Source of the DNA: Pseudonocardia nigra
GTDB taxonomy: Bacteria > Actinomycetota > Actinomycetes > Mycobacteriales > Pseudonocardiaceae
DNA length: 43,268 nucleotides
NCBI RefSeq assembly: GCF_019396355.1
Contig: NZ_JAHKRK010000046.1
Location: forward strand, 1 to 43,268
Direction of reading: 5' to 3'
Shown: positions 36,857 to 43,268 of the stretch, one piece after another
Numbering within the stretch: the stretch's first letter is position 1
Layout of the letters: every line of letters begins with the position of its first letter
Notes under the pieces: model-generated
Seen by the model: the letters and a program-made list of their open reading frames with translations, nothing else
The model's database searches: none
What the model was told of the DNA's origin: nothing
Position numbers and translations under genes: made by a program

Positions 36857-37249
36857 ATGGACCACTTCACGATCGCGACCGTCGCCGAGCAGAGCGCCGA
36901 CTTCCGCCGCGTCCTGTGGACCGGCGAGCACACCCAGCTCGTCGTCATGACGATCCCACCCGGCGGCGAGATCGGCGAGGAGGTGCACGACGGGATCGAC
37001 CAGATCCTGACGTTCGTCAGCGGCACGGGCGAGGCGCGGGTCAGCGGGCAGAAGAAGAAGGTGGTCGCGGGCGACCTCGTGGTCGTGCCGTCGGGCAAGA
37101 AGCACAACTTCGTGAACACCGGCCCGAACCCGCTGGTGCTCTACACCGTCTACGGGCCGCCGGAGCACGCCGACCGCGTGGTGCACCACACGAAGGAGGA
37201 GGCCGACGCCGCCGAGGAGGCCGGCGAGGACGAGCCGCCGACGTCCTGA
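36857..37249 (+). CDS. Cupin-domain protein
   Basis: 130 residues from ATG 36857. The cupin core reads HTQLVVMTIPPGGEIGEEVH, then DQILTFVSGTGEARVSG, and GDLVVVPSGKKHNFVNTGPN followed by LVLYTVYGPPEHADRVVHHT. The metal-binding pattern is only partly conserved: one His at EEVH, Asp-Gln in place of part of motif 1, and His in KKHNF. The last 25 residues are a highly acidic tail. Widespread actinobacterial family of unknown role. Same strand as the ligD-type gene, separated by a short 22-bp repeat. Confidence 0.88.
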   Translation: MDHFTIATVAEQSADFRRVLWTGEHTQLVVMTIPPGGEIGEEVHDGIDQILTFVSGTGEARVSGQKKKVVAGDLVVVPSGKKHNFVNTGPNPLVLYTVYGPPEHADRVVHHTKEEADAAEEAGEDEPPTS

Positions 37250-37259
37250 CCCCCGCCCC

Positions 37260-37303
37260 GCGAGTCGGCACGCAGTGGCGGGCGAGTCGGCACGCAGTGG
37301 CGC
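37260..37303. repeat. Two tandem 22-bp repeat units upstream of the LigD-type gene
   Basis: Units at 37260-37281 and 37282-37303 are nearly identical and carry the core GCGAGTCGGCACGCAGTGGC. The inverted form of the core, GTGCCGACTCGCG, occurs twice with 22-bp spacing downstream of the gene (38485 and 38507). Confidence 0.85.
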
Positions 37304-37337
37304 TGGATCCGCCGCGCCGGCGTGTGATGATGCTCTC

Positions 37338-38294
37338 GTGGCTCGCGAGAAGGTCGTGGAGAGCAGGGCCGGGGTCGAGCTGTCCAACCTCGACCAACCG
37401 CTGTTCGACGGCGCCGACGCGACGAAGCGCGACCTGGTCGACTACCTCGACGCCGTGCGCGAGCGGATCCTGCCCGAGCTGCGGGACCGGCCGCTGTCGG
37501 TGATCCGCGTCCGGCCGGGGCAGGAGCCGTTCATGCAGAAGAACGTGCCGAAGTACACCCCGGACTGGGTGCGCACCACGCAGGTGTGGGCCGAGGCGTC
37601 CCGGCGTGAGGTGTCCTACGCCCTGTGCGACGACCGGCGCACCCTGCTGTGGTTCGCCAACCAGCGCGCCGTCGAGTATCACCCGACGCTCGTCCGCGTC
37701 GGGCAGGCCCACACCACGCACCTCGTGCTCGACCTCGACCCACCGGCGGGGGACGCGTTCGGCCACGTCGTCAGCGCGGCGCTGCTGGTGCGGCAGGCGC
37801 TCGCCGACTCCGGCCTGGCGGGCGTCGTGAAGACCAGTGGTGCCAAGGGGCTGCACGTGTTCGTGCCGCTGGACGAGCGCGTCGGGATCGAGGACGCCGC
37901 GGCCGCCACCCGGGCCCTCGCCGCGCGCGCCGAACGGATCGACCCGGACGTCGCCACCACCGCATACATCAAGGAGGACCGCGGCGGGAAGGTGTTCGTC
38001 GACTCCACCCGCTCCGGCGGCGCGACCGTGGTGGCCGCCTACAGCCCGCGGGTGCGGCCGGGCGTGCCCGTGTCGTTCCCCGTGTCCTGGGACGACCTCG
38101 ACCGCGTCACGCCCGCCGACTTCACCGTCCGCACCGCGCCCGGCCTGCTCGCCGACGCCGACCCGTGGCACGAGCGGATGCCGCCGCAGCAGACGCTGCC
38201 CGCCGACCTCGTCGACGAGGGCCACGGCATCCCGATCGCGCGGGTGCAGGCCATGCACGAGGGCAAGCGCCGGGCCCGCGCCCGCCGGCAGTAG
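37338..38294 (+). CDS. ligD: LigD-type NHEJ polymerase (stand-alone PolDom)
   Basis: 318 residues from GTG 37338. This is the archaeo-eukaryotic-primase-like polymerase domain of LigD: VELSNLDQPLFDGADATKRD, YLDAVRERILPELRDRPLSV, MQKNVPKYTPDWVRT, catalytic Asp pair THLVLDLDPPAGD, VKTSGAKGLHVFVPL and VVAAYSPRVRPGVPVSFPVS. It adds (ribo)nucleotides at broken ends in non-homologous end joining. No ligase, phosphoesterase or Ku gene is in the window, so it is a split LigD component, as in mycobacterial PolD proteins. Short 22-bp repeats flank the gene on both sides. Confidence 0.92.
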   Translation: MAREKVVESRAGVELSNLDQPLFDGADATKRDLVDYLDAVRERILPELRDRPLSVIRVRPGQEPFMQKNVPKYTPDWVRTTQVWAEASRREVSYALCDDRRTLLWFANQRAVEYHPTLVRVGQAHTTHLVLDLDPPAGDAFGHVVSAALLVRQALADSGLAGVVKTSGAKGLHVFVPLDERVGIEDAAAATRALAARAERIDPDVATTAYIKEDRGGKVFVDSTRSGGATVVAAYSPRVRPGVPVSFPVSWDDLDRVTPADFTVRTAPGLLADADPWHERMPPQQTLPADLVDEGHGIPIARVQAMHEGKRRARARRQ

Positions 38295-38302
38295 GCCATC
38301 CC

Positions 38303-38390
38303 GGGCGACTCGCGTGTCCGGAACGGGCGACTCGCGTGTCCGGAACGGGCGACTCGCGTGTCCGGAACGGGCGACTCGCGGGTCAGAAGC
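38303..38390. repeat. 22-bp tandem repeat array downstream of the LigD-type gene
   Basis: Three identical 22-bp units (38303-38324, 38325-38346, 38347-38368) and one degenerate unit (38369-38390). Unit core GGGCGACTCGCGTGTC. It differs at two positions from the units at 43130 onward. No spacers. Confidence 0.95.
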
Positions 38391-38423
38391 GGGCGACTCG
38401 CGGAGGACTCCCGCGAGTCGCCC
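38391..38423. terminator. Hairpin between convergent ligD-type and phosphoesterase genes
   Basis: GGGCGACTCGCGG (38391-38403) pairs perfectly with CCGCGAGTCGCCC (38411-38423) around a seven-base loop. It is built from the repeat core in opposite orientations and is followed by TTTT at 38424-38428. It sits between convergent stops and can serve both. Confidence 0.75.
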
Positions 38424-38519
38424 GTTTTCGCCGCGCGAGTCGCCCGGTTTCCGCGTCCGAGTCGCCCCACTCGCGCGCCGCGTTGTGCCGACTCGCGCGC
38501 CAGTTCGTGCCGACTCGCG
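38413..38519. repeat. Inverted-orientation degenerate 22-bp repeats
   Basis: The core appears as GCGAGTCGCCCG at 38413 and 38435 (22 bp apart), then as GTGCCGACTCGCG at 38485 and 38507 (again 22 bp apart). The second pair is the inverted counterpart of the repeat at 37260-37303. Confidence 0.8.
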
Positions 38520-38522
38520 AGG

Positions 38523-39038
38523 TCAGCGGCGGGGCGGCGGGTCGAGGTGGTGGAGCTCGACGGCGGTCAGGGCGCCGTCGGCGACCTCGGCGGTCATCCA
38601 CGTGAACGTCGGCTGGCGGCGCCGGTCGGTGGGCGAGCCGGGGTTGAGCAGCCGCAGTCCGTTGGGTGCCGTCGTGTCCCACGGAATGTGGCTGTGTCCG
38701 AACACCAGCACGTCGGCGTCCGGGTAGTCGGCGGCGCAGCGACGTTCCCGGCCGGCTTTGGCACCCGTCTCGTGCACCACCGCCAGCCGGACGCCCTCGA
38801 GTTCGACGCGGGCCACCTCGGGGAGCCGGCCCCGCAGCTGCGGCCCGTCGTTGTTGCCGAAGACCCCGACCAGCCGCCGCGAACGCGCCTCGAGCGCGTC
38901 GAGCAGCTCGACCGACACCCAGTCGCCGGCGTGCACGACGACGTCGGCGGCGTCGACCGCCGCCCAGACCGGTGCGGGCAGGTCCTTCGCCCGCACCGGC
39001 AGGTGCGTGTCGGAGATCAGCAGCAGGTGCAGGGTCAG
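38523..39038 (-). CDS. YfcE/MJ0936-type metallophosphoesterase, probable CTG start
   Basis: 171 residues if translation starts at CTG 39038, which overlaps the FKBP stop as CTGA, the same NTGA coupling seen for other pairs here. No ATG, GTG or TTG lies in frame before the first metal motif. Motifs: LLLISDTHLPVRA (Asp and His), VVVHAGDW, GVFGNNDGPQLRG, LAVVHETG, and VLVFGHSHIPWD, then NPGSPTDRRR. The family hydrolyses phosphodiesters with two metal ions; substrate unknown. The next possible start, GTG in LPVRAK, would delete the first metal ligands. Confidence 0.85.
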   Translation of the reverse strand: MTLHLLLISDTHLPVRAKDLPAPVWAAVDAADVVVHAGDWVSVELLDALEARSRRLVGVFGNNDGPQLRGRLPEVARVELEGVRLAVVHETGAKAGRERRCAADYPDADVLVFGHSHIPWDTTAPNGLRLLNPGSPTDRRRQPTFTWMTAEVADGALTAVELHHLDPPPRR

Positions 39039-39409
39039 CTCACCCCGACGAGGTCCACCACGAAGATCAGCGTTTCGCCCGGCTTGATCGCGCCGCCCGC
39101 GCCGCGGTTGCCGTAGCCCAGGTGCGGTGGGATCACGAGCCGGCGACGCCCGCCGACCTTCATGCCGGCCACGCCCTGGTCCCAGCCCGCGATGACGCGG
39201 CCCGCGCCGAGCGGGAACCGGAACGTCGAGCCGCGGTTCCAGGACGCGTCGAACTCCTCGCCCGTGGAGTGCGCCACGCCCACGTAGTGCACCTCGACGG
39301 TCTGGCCCGCGGTCGCCTCGGGTCCGTCGCCGGTCTGGATGTCCTCCACCACCAGGTCGGCCGGGGCCGGCTCGTCGATGGGGTCGATCTCGGGTCGCTG
39401 CAGCGCCAC
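39035..39409 (-). CDS. FKBP-type peptidyl-prolyl cis-trans isomerase
   Basis: 124 residues from GTG 39409, with AAGGAGG at proper spacing. One FKBP domain: LVVEDIQTGDGPEATAGQTV, VEVHYVGVAHSTGEEFDASW, FRFPLGAGRVIAGWDQGVAG, MKVGGRRRLVIPPHLGYG and PGETLIFVVDLVGVS. Active-site aromatics (Tyr in VHYVG, Phe in EFDASW, Trp in GWDQG, Tyr in LGYG) are present. No signal peptide, so it is a cytoplasmic foldase. It is translationally linked to the phosphoesterase gene. Confidence 0.95.
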   Translation of the reverse strand: MALQRPEIDPIDEPAPADLVVEDIQTGDGPEATAGQTVEVHYVGVAHSTGEEFDASWNRGSTFRFPLGAGRVIAGWDQGVAGMKVGGRRRLVIPPHLGYGNRGAGGAIKPGETLIFVVDLVGVS

Positions 39410-39492
39410 GCTGTCCTCCTTGTGTCGGCCGCCCAGCCTGCCAGCCGCCCGGGCGTCGCACATGATCGGGGCGAGTCGGGTACCCCGGACCG

Positions 39493-40986
39493 GTGACCGA
39501 AGCCGCCCCCCGCCCCTCCCCGCCCACGTACGAGCCCGATCCGAGACGCTGGCGCGCGCTGTCGGTGACCCTGGCCGCCGGGTTCATGAGCCTGCTCGAC
39601 GTCAGCATCGTGTCGGTCGCGCTGCCGTCGATCCAGCGGGGGCTCGACGCCAGCGCGGCCGAGGTGCAGTGGGTGGTGTCGGGGTACGCGCTCACGTTCG
39701 GGCTGGCGCTGGTGCCCGCCGGACGACTCGGGGACGCGCTGGGCCGGCGGCGCATGTTCCTGTGCGCGCTCGGCGCGTTCGTGCTGTTCAGCGCGCTCGC
39801 GGGCCTGGCACCCACCGCGGAGACGCTCATCGCCGCCCGGCTCGCGCAGGGCGTGGCGGCCGGGTCGCTGGCCCCGCAGAACTCCGCACTCATCCAGCAG
39901 CTGTTCCGCGGAGCCGAGCGGGGGCGCGCGTTCGGGCTGTTCGGCGCGACCGTCGGCATCTCCACGGCTGTCGGTCCGATCGTCGGCGGGGTGATCCTCG
40001 CGCTCGCCGGCGAGGCGGACGGCTGGCGGTGGATCTTCTACGTCAACATCCCGATCGGCGCGCTCGCGCTGGTGCTCGCGGCCCGGCTGCTGCCGCGGGG
40101 GCGGACCGGGCCGCGCGGCCACATCGACGTCCTCGGGGCCGCGTTGCTCGGCGGCGCGGTGCTGGCGGTGCTGCTGCCGCTCGTGCAGGCCGAGTCGGGT
40201 GGGCTGGTGCGGCTGTGGTGGCTGTTCCCGGCGGGCGCGGCGCTCGGGGCGGCCTTCGTCCTCTGGGAACGACGGGTGGTGCGCCGCGGCCGGGACCCGC
40301 TGCTGGACGTCCGCCTGCTCGCCGGGACGCGGGGATATGCCTCCGGCGTCACGCTGGGCACCGTCTACTTCGTCGGCTTCAGCGGGATCTGGCTGGTGTT
40401 CGCGCTGTTCTTCCAGACCGGGCTCGGCTACACGCCTCTGCAGTCCGGCCTCGCGGTCACCCCGTTCGCCCTCGGATCGGCGGTGTCGGCGGTGATCGGC
40501 GGACGGCTGGTGGACCGGCTGGGCAGGCTGCTCACCGTGATCGGGCTGAGCCTCGTCGTCGTCGGGCTGGCCACGACGGCCGTGCTGCTGTTGCTGGTGC
40601 CGCCCGCGGCGGCCGGGGGAGCGGTGGCGGTGCCGCTGCTCGTGGCCGGGGCGGGCGGCGGGTGGGTGATCTCGCCGAACACGACGATGACGCTGCGGCA
40701 CGTCGAGGTGAGCGGGGCGGGCTCGGCGGGCGGGGCCCTGCAGACCGGGCAGCGGATCGGCGCCGCGATCGGCACCGCGGGGCTCGCCGGCACGTTCTAC
40801 GCCGTGCTCGGCGCCACCGGTGAGGACTTCGCCGTCGCGGTCTTCGTGGCGATCGGGACGGCGGCGCTCGCCCTGTCGCTCGCCCTGGTCATCGGCGTGC
40901 TGGAGTGGCTGGCGGGTCGGAGGCGAGCGGCGCGGGCGGCAGCGTCCCCCGACGAGGACGCCGGCCACCTCGCCGACCCGCAGTGA
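39493..40986 (+). CDS. DHA2-family (EmrB/QacA-like) MFS drug exporter
   Basis: 497 residues from GTG 39493. About 14 hydrophobic segments, as in DHA2 transporters. Motifs: FMSLLDVSIVSVALPSIQRG (TM1 motif D1), AGRLGDALGRRRMFL (motif A), ARLAQGVAAGSLAPQNSALI (motif B) and AVGPIVGGVI (motif C, antiporter signature), then the DHA2 signature GWRWIFYVNIPIGALAL. It exports drugs or metabolites using the proton gradient. Divergent from the FKBP gene; its stop is adjacent to the convergent S9 peptidase stop. No linked TetR regulator. Confidence 0.93.
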   Translation: MTEAAPRPSPPTYEPDPRRWRALSVTLAAGFMSLLDVSIVSVALPSIQRGLDASAAEVQWVVSGYALTFGLALVPAGRLGDALGRRRMFLCALGAFVLFSALAGLAPTAETLIAARLAQGVAAGSLAPQNSALIQQLFRGAERGRAFGLFGATVGISTAVGPIVGGVILALAGEADGWRWIFYVNIPIGALALVLAARLLPRGRTGPRGHIDVLGAALLGGAVLAVLLPLVQAESGGLVRLWWLFPAGAALGAAFVLWERRVVRRGRDPLLDVRLLAGTRGYASGVTLGTVYFVGFSGIWLVFALFFQTGLGYTPLQSGLAVTPFALGSAVSAVIGGRLVDRLGRLLTVIGLSLVVVGLATTAVLLLLVPPAAAGGAVAVPLLVAGAGGGWVISPNTTMTLRHVEVSGAGSAGGALQTGQRIGAAIGTAGLAGTFYAVLGATGEDFAVAVFVAIGTAALALSLALVIGVLEWLAGRRRAARAAASPDEDAGHLADPQ

Positions 40987-43065
40987 TCATCCGATCGCGT
41001 CGTCGACCCCGAGCGCCTCGCGGAGGAACTGCACCTGCAGCAGGAGCAGGTTCTCCGCCACCACCTCCTGCGGTGTCATGTGCGTGACGCCCGACAGCGG
41101 CAGCACGCTGTGCGGCCGCCCGCCCGCGAGCAGCGCTGACGACAGCCGCAGGGTGTGCGCGGCGACGACGTTGTCGTCGGCGAGGCCGTGCACCAACAGC
41201 AACGGCCGGGACAGCCCCGCCGCGTCGGCGAGCAGCGACGACCGGGCGTAGGCGTCCGGGTCCTCGTCGGGATGCCCGAGGTAGCGCTCGGTGTAGTGCG
41301 TGTCGTAGAGCGCCCAGTCGGTGACGGGGGCGCCCGCGACGGCGGCGTGGAACACGTCCGGGCGGCGCAGCACGGCGAGCGCCGCGAGGTAGCCGCCGAA
41401 CGACCAGCCGCGGATCCCGACGCGGGTGAGGTCCAGCTCCGGGTGCTGCTCCGCGACCGCGTGCAGGGCGTCGACCTGGTCGTCGAGCACCGGGGAGGCG
41501 AGGTCGCCGCGCACCGCGCGCTCGAACTCCGGGCCGCGACCGGGCGTGCCGCGCCCGTCGGTGACGACCACGGCGAAGCCCTGGTCGGCGAACCACTGGC
41601 TGGTGAGGTGCGCGCCGCGGGCGGCGAGCACCCGCTGCGCGTGCGGGCCGCCGTAGGGGTCCATGAGCACCGGGAGGGGCCTGCCCGGCTCGTGGCCGGT
41701 CGGCAGCAGCACCGCCGTGCGCAGCTCGCGCTCGCCGGCGCGCAGCAGCGTGACGCGGGGCAGCAGGCCCGGCAGGTCGGCGAACGACGGGATCGTGTGC
41801 TCGGCGCCGCCCCGGTGCACGCTGGTGACGGTGCCGTCGGCGTCGAGGGCCTGCCGGGCCACCACGAGCGTGCCGCCGGCGAGCCGCCCCGAGTGCACGC
41901 CGTCGGGGGGCGTCAGCGCCGTGAGCCCGTCCGGTCCCCACGTCCACAGCCCGATCGACACCGGGTCCTCGCTCGCGCGGAACAGCACCACGTCGCCGTC
42001 GATGTCGAGCACGTCGCGGACCTGCAACGACGGCGGCGTCACCGGCTCGCCGTCCACGACAAGGCGCCGCGCCCCGTCGGCGTCGCCCGCCGTGACGAGC
42101 GCGCCCGACGCGGTGTGCGCCGGGACGCCCGGCACGATGTCGACCCACACCGGGTCGGTCTGTTCGTGCACGACCGAGGTCGCGCCGGTCGCGACGTCGA
42201 CGCGCAGCACGCGCAGCGCCTTCTGGTCCCGCGGCTGCACGACGACCAACAGCCCCTCGGCGTCCCACACCGCGTCGGCGAGGTACTCGCCCTCCCACTG
42301 CACGGGCACCTGCGCGCCGTCCAGCCCGACGATCTGCAGCGACACCCGCGCGTTCGCGGTGCCCGCCGCCGGGTAGGCGACGATGGCCGGCTCGCGGTCG
42401 GGGTTGGCCGGGTCGGCGATGTGCCAGCGGCGGACGGGGGTGTCGTCCACGCGCGCGACGAGCAGCGCCTCGCCGTCGGGCGACCACCAGTACCCGCGCA
42501 TCCGGCCCATCTCCTCGGCCGCGACGAAGTCGGCGAGGCCGAACGTGACGTGCTCGCCGTCGGGCTCGGCCAGCGCGGTGGTGGTGCGCGCGGTGATGTC
42601 GTGGACGTGCAGCGCTCCGCCGCTGACGAACGCGACGCGCCGCCCGAGCGGGTCGGGCCGCGGGTCGATCACCGCGCCCGGGGTGTCGACCAGGCGCGGG
42701 GTGAGCCCGGCGGCGAACTCGGTGACGTAGAGCTGCCCCGACAGGGCGAACGCGGCCATCGTCACCGGGCGGTCGGTGGCGTAGCCGACCACGCCGCCCG
42801 CCTGTTCCCTGCTGCGCTCGCGGCGCGCCCGCTCCTCGGGCGGCAGGTCCTCCTCGGACCCGGCGGCGAGCTCGTGCGGGTCGGCGACGAGCCGTTCCTC
42901 GCCGCTGCCGAGGTCGAGCGTCCACAGGCACGTCACGGGGTCGGTGCCGCCGCGGCTGCGCAGGAAGACGACGCGCTCGCCGTCGGGGGACACCGTGAAG
43001 CCGCGCGGGGCGCCGAGGGTGAACCGACGAGTGCGGGCCTGCCGGCGCGGGAAGCTGTCCGTCAC
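40987..43065 (-). CDS. Prolyl oligopeptidase-family (S9, DPP IV-like) peptidase
   Basis: 692 residues from GTG 43065. The N-terminal approximately 440 residues form a DPP IV-like beta-propeller (FTVSPDGERVVFLRSRGG, YWWSPDGEALLVARVDD). A double-Glu-like segment, ADFVAAEEMGRMRGYWW, fits S9B enzymes that grip the substrate amino end. The C-terminal alpha/beta hydrolase has Ser555 in GIRGWSFGGYLA, Asp630/631 in LLVHGLADDNV and His662 in SGVTHMTP, with VLMDPYGGPHAQRV before. No signal peptide: a cytoplasmic peptidase cleaving short peptides, probably after proline or alanine. A 22-bp repeat array starts 42 bp upstream of its start codon. Confidence 0.95.
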   Translation of the reverse strand: MTDSFPRRQARTRRFTLGAPRGFTVSPDGERVVFLRSRGGTDPVTCLWTLDLGSGEERLVADPHELAAGSEEDLPPEERARRERSREQAGGVVGYATDRPVTMAAFALSGQLYVTEFAAGLTPRLVDTPGAVIDPRPDPLGRRVAFVSGGALHVHDITARTTTALAEPDGEHVTFGLADFVAAEEMGRMRGYWWSPDGEALLVARVDDTPVRRWHIADPANPDREPAIVAYPAAGTANARVSLQIVGLDGAQVPVQWEGEYLADAVWDAEGLLVVVQPRDQKALRVLRVDVATGATSVVHEQTDPVWVDIVPGVPAHTASGALVTAGDADGARRLVVDGEPVTPPSLQVRDVLDIDGDVVLFRASEDPVSIGLWTWGPDGLTALTPPDGVHSGRLAGGTLVVARQALDADGTVTSVHRGGAEHTIPSFADLPGLLPRVTLLRAGERELRTAVLLPTGHEPGRPLPVLMDPYGGPHAQRVLAARGAHLTSQWFADQGFAVVVTDGRGTPGRGPEFERAVRGDLASPVLDDQVDALHAVAEQHPELDLTRVGIRGWSFGGYLAALAVLRRPDVFHAAVAGAPVTDWALYDTHYTERYLGHPDEDPDAYARSSLLADAAGLSRPLLLVHGLADDNVVAAHTLRLSSALLAGGRPHSVLPLSGVTHMTPQEVVAENLLLLQVQFLREALGVDDAIG

Positions 43066-43107
43066 GGTCGGTCAGTCTGCCTCCGCGGCGATTCGCCGGT
43101 CAGAAGG

Positions 43108-43268
43108 GGGCGACTCGCCTGTCGGGACCGGGCGACTCGCGTGTCGGGACCGGGCGACTCGCGTGTCGGGACCGGGCGACTCGCGTGTCGGGACCGGGCG
43201 ACTCGCGTGTCGGGACCGGGCGACTCGCGTGTCGGGACCGGGCGACTCGCGTGTCGGGACCGGGCGAC
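43108..43268. repeat. 22-bp tandem repeat array, reaching the window edge
   Basis: Seven 22-bp units (43108-43129 with one change, then six identical units to 43261) and the first seven bases of an eighth. Core GGGCGACTCGCGTGTCGGG. The array continues beyond the window. It lies on the 5' side of the S9 peptidase gene. Confidence 0.97.

Noticed and set aside
43108..43268. Possible CRISPR array at the window edge
   Set aside because: The 22-bp units follow each other without spacers, and no cas genes are near.

Overview
The window is very GC-rich, with GTG starts about as common as ATG, NTGA stop/start overlaps, a four-S1-domain ribosomal protein S1, an ANTAR-type PdtaR regulator and a fused CoaE-GrpB protein. 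This points to a high-GC actinobacterium. Repeat style and gene content suggest Pseudonocardia or a close relative; that genus call is inference.

Layout. 1-1797: end of an IS5-type transposase, then a complete IS630-type element (30-bp inverted repeats, TA duplication) carrying its transposase and a divergent passenger gene. 1799-8018: metabolic and regulatory genes (tandem GNAT, DUF309, M19 dipeptidase, VKOR-like protein, AraC regulator divergent from an NmrA-like gene, HTH-LAGLIDADG protein beside tRNA-Leu). 8063-25262: conserved chromosomal core with tRNA-Leu(CAA), pdtaR, the livHMGF branched-chain amino acid uptake operon and its convergent binding protein, thioesterase, winged-helix protein, methyltransferase, rpsA, a lipoprotein, coaE, an ECF sigma factor with a membrane partner, DUF402 and uvrB. 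The order pdtaR...rpsA-coaE...uvrB matches other actinobacteria, but polA, usually in this neighbourhood, is absent. 25263-43268: accessory and transport genes, including a GT87 mannosyltransferase-like protein, LysR/EamA pair, GAF-domain regulator, an AbiEi-like/nuclease-like protein between two copies of a repeated hairpin, an ABC exporter whose ATPase is fused to a secreted hydrolase, degraded PPOX and siderophore-binding genes, a LigD-type polymerase, FKBP isomerase, DHA2 exporter and an S9 peptidase.

Two themes cut across the window. First, short tandem repeats with an 18-22 bp period occur between genes at four places (25.4, 37.3, 38.3-38.5 and 43.1 kb); those near the ligD-type gene and the S9 peptidase share one CGACTCGCG core. 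Second, at least four otherwise complete genes (IS630 transposase, tandem GNAT, LysR, GAF regulator) are each broken by exactly one base, mostly in G/C runs. Two others read through their expected stop after a G run. This looks more like residual assembly indels than gene decay, whereas the 35.5-36.7 kb region also has real deletions.

I see no CRISPR array, prophage or multi-gene defence island. The most unusual items are the hydrolase-TM-ABC ATPase fusion, the IS630 element with a passenger gene, the AbiEi/nuclease gene bracketed by repeated hairpins, the 22-bp repeat family around ligD, and a probable CTG start.
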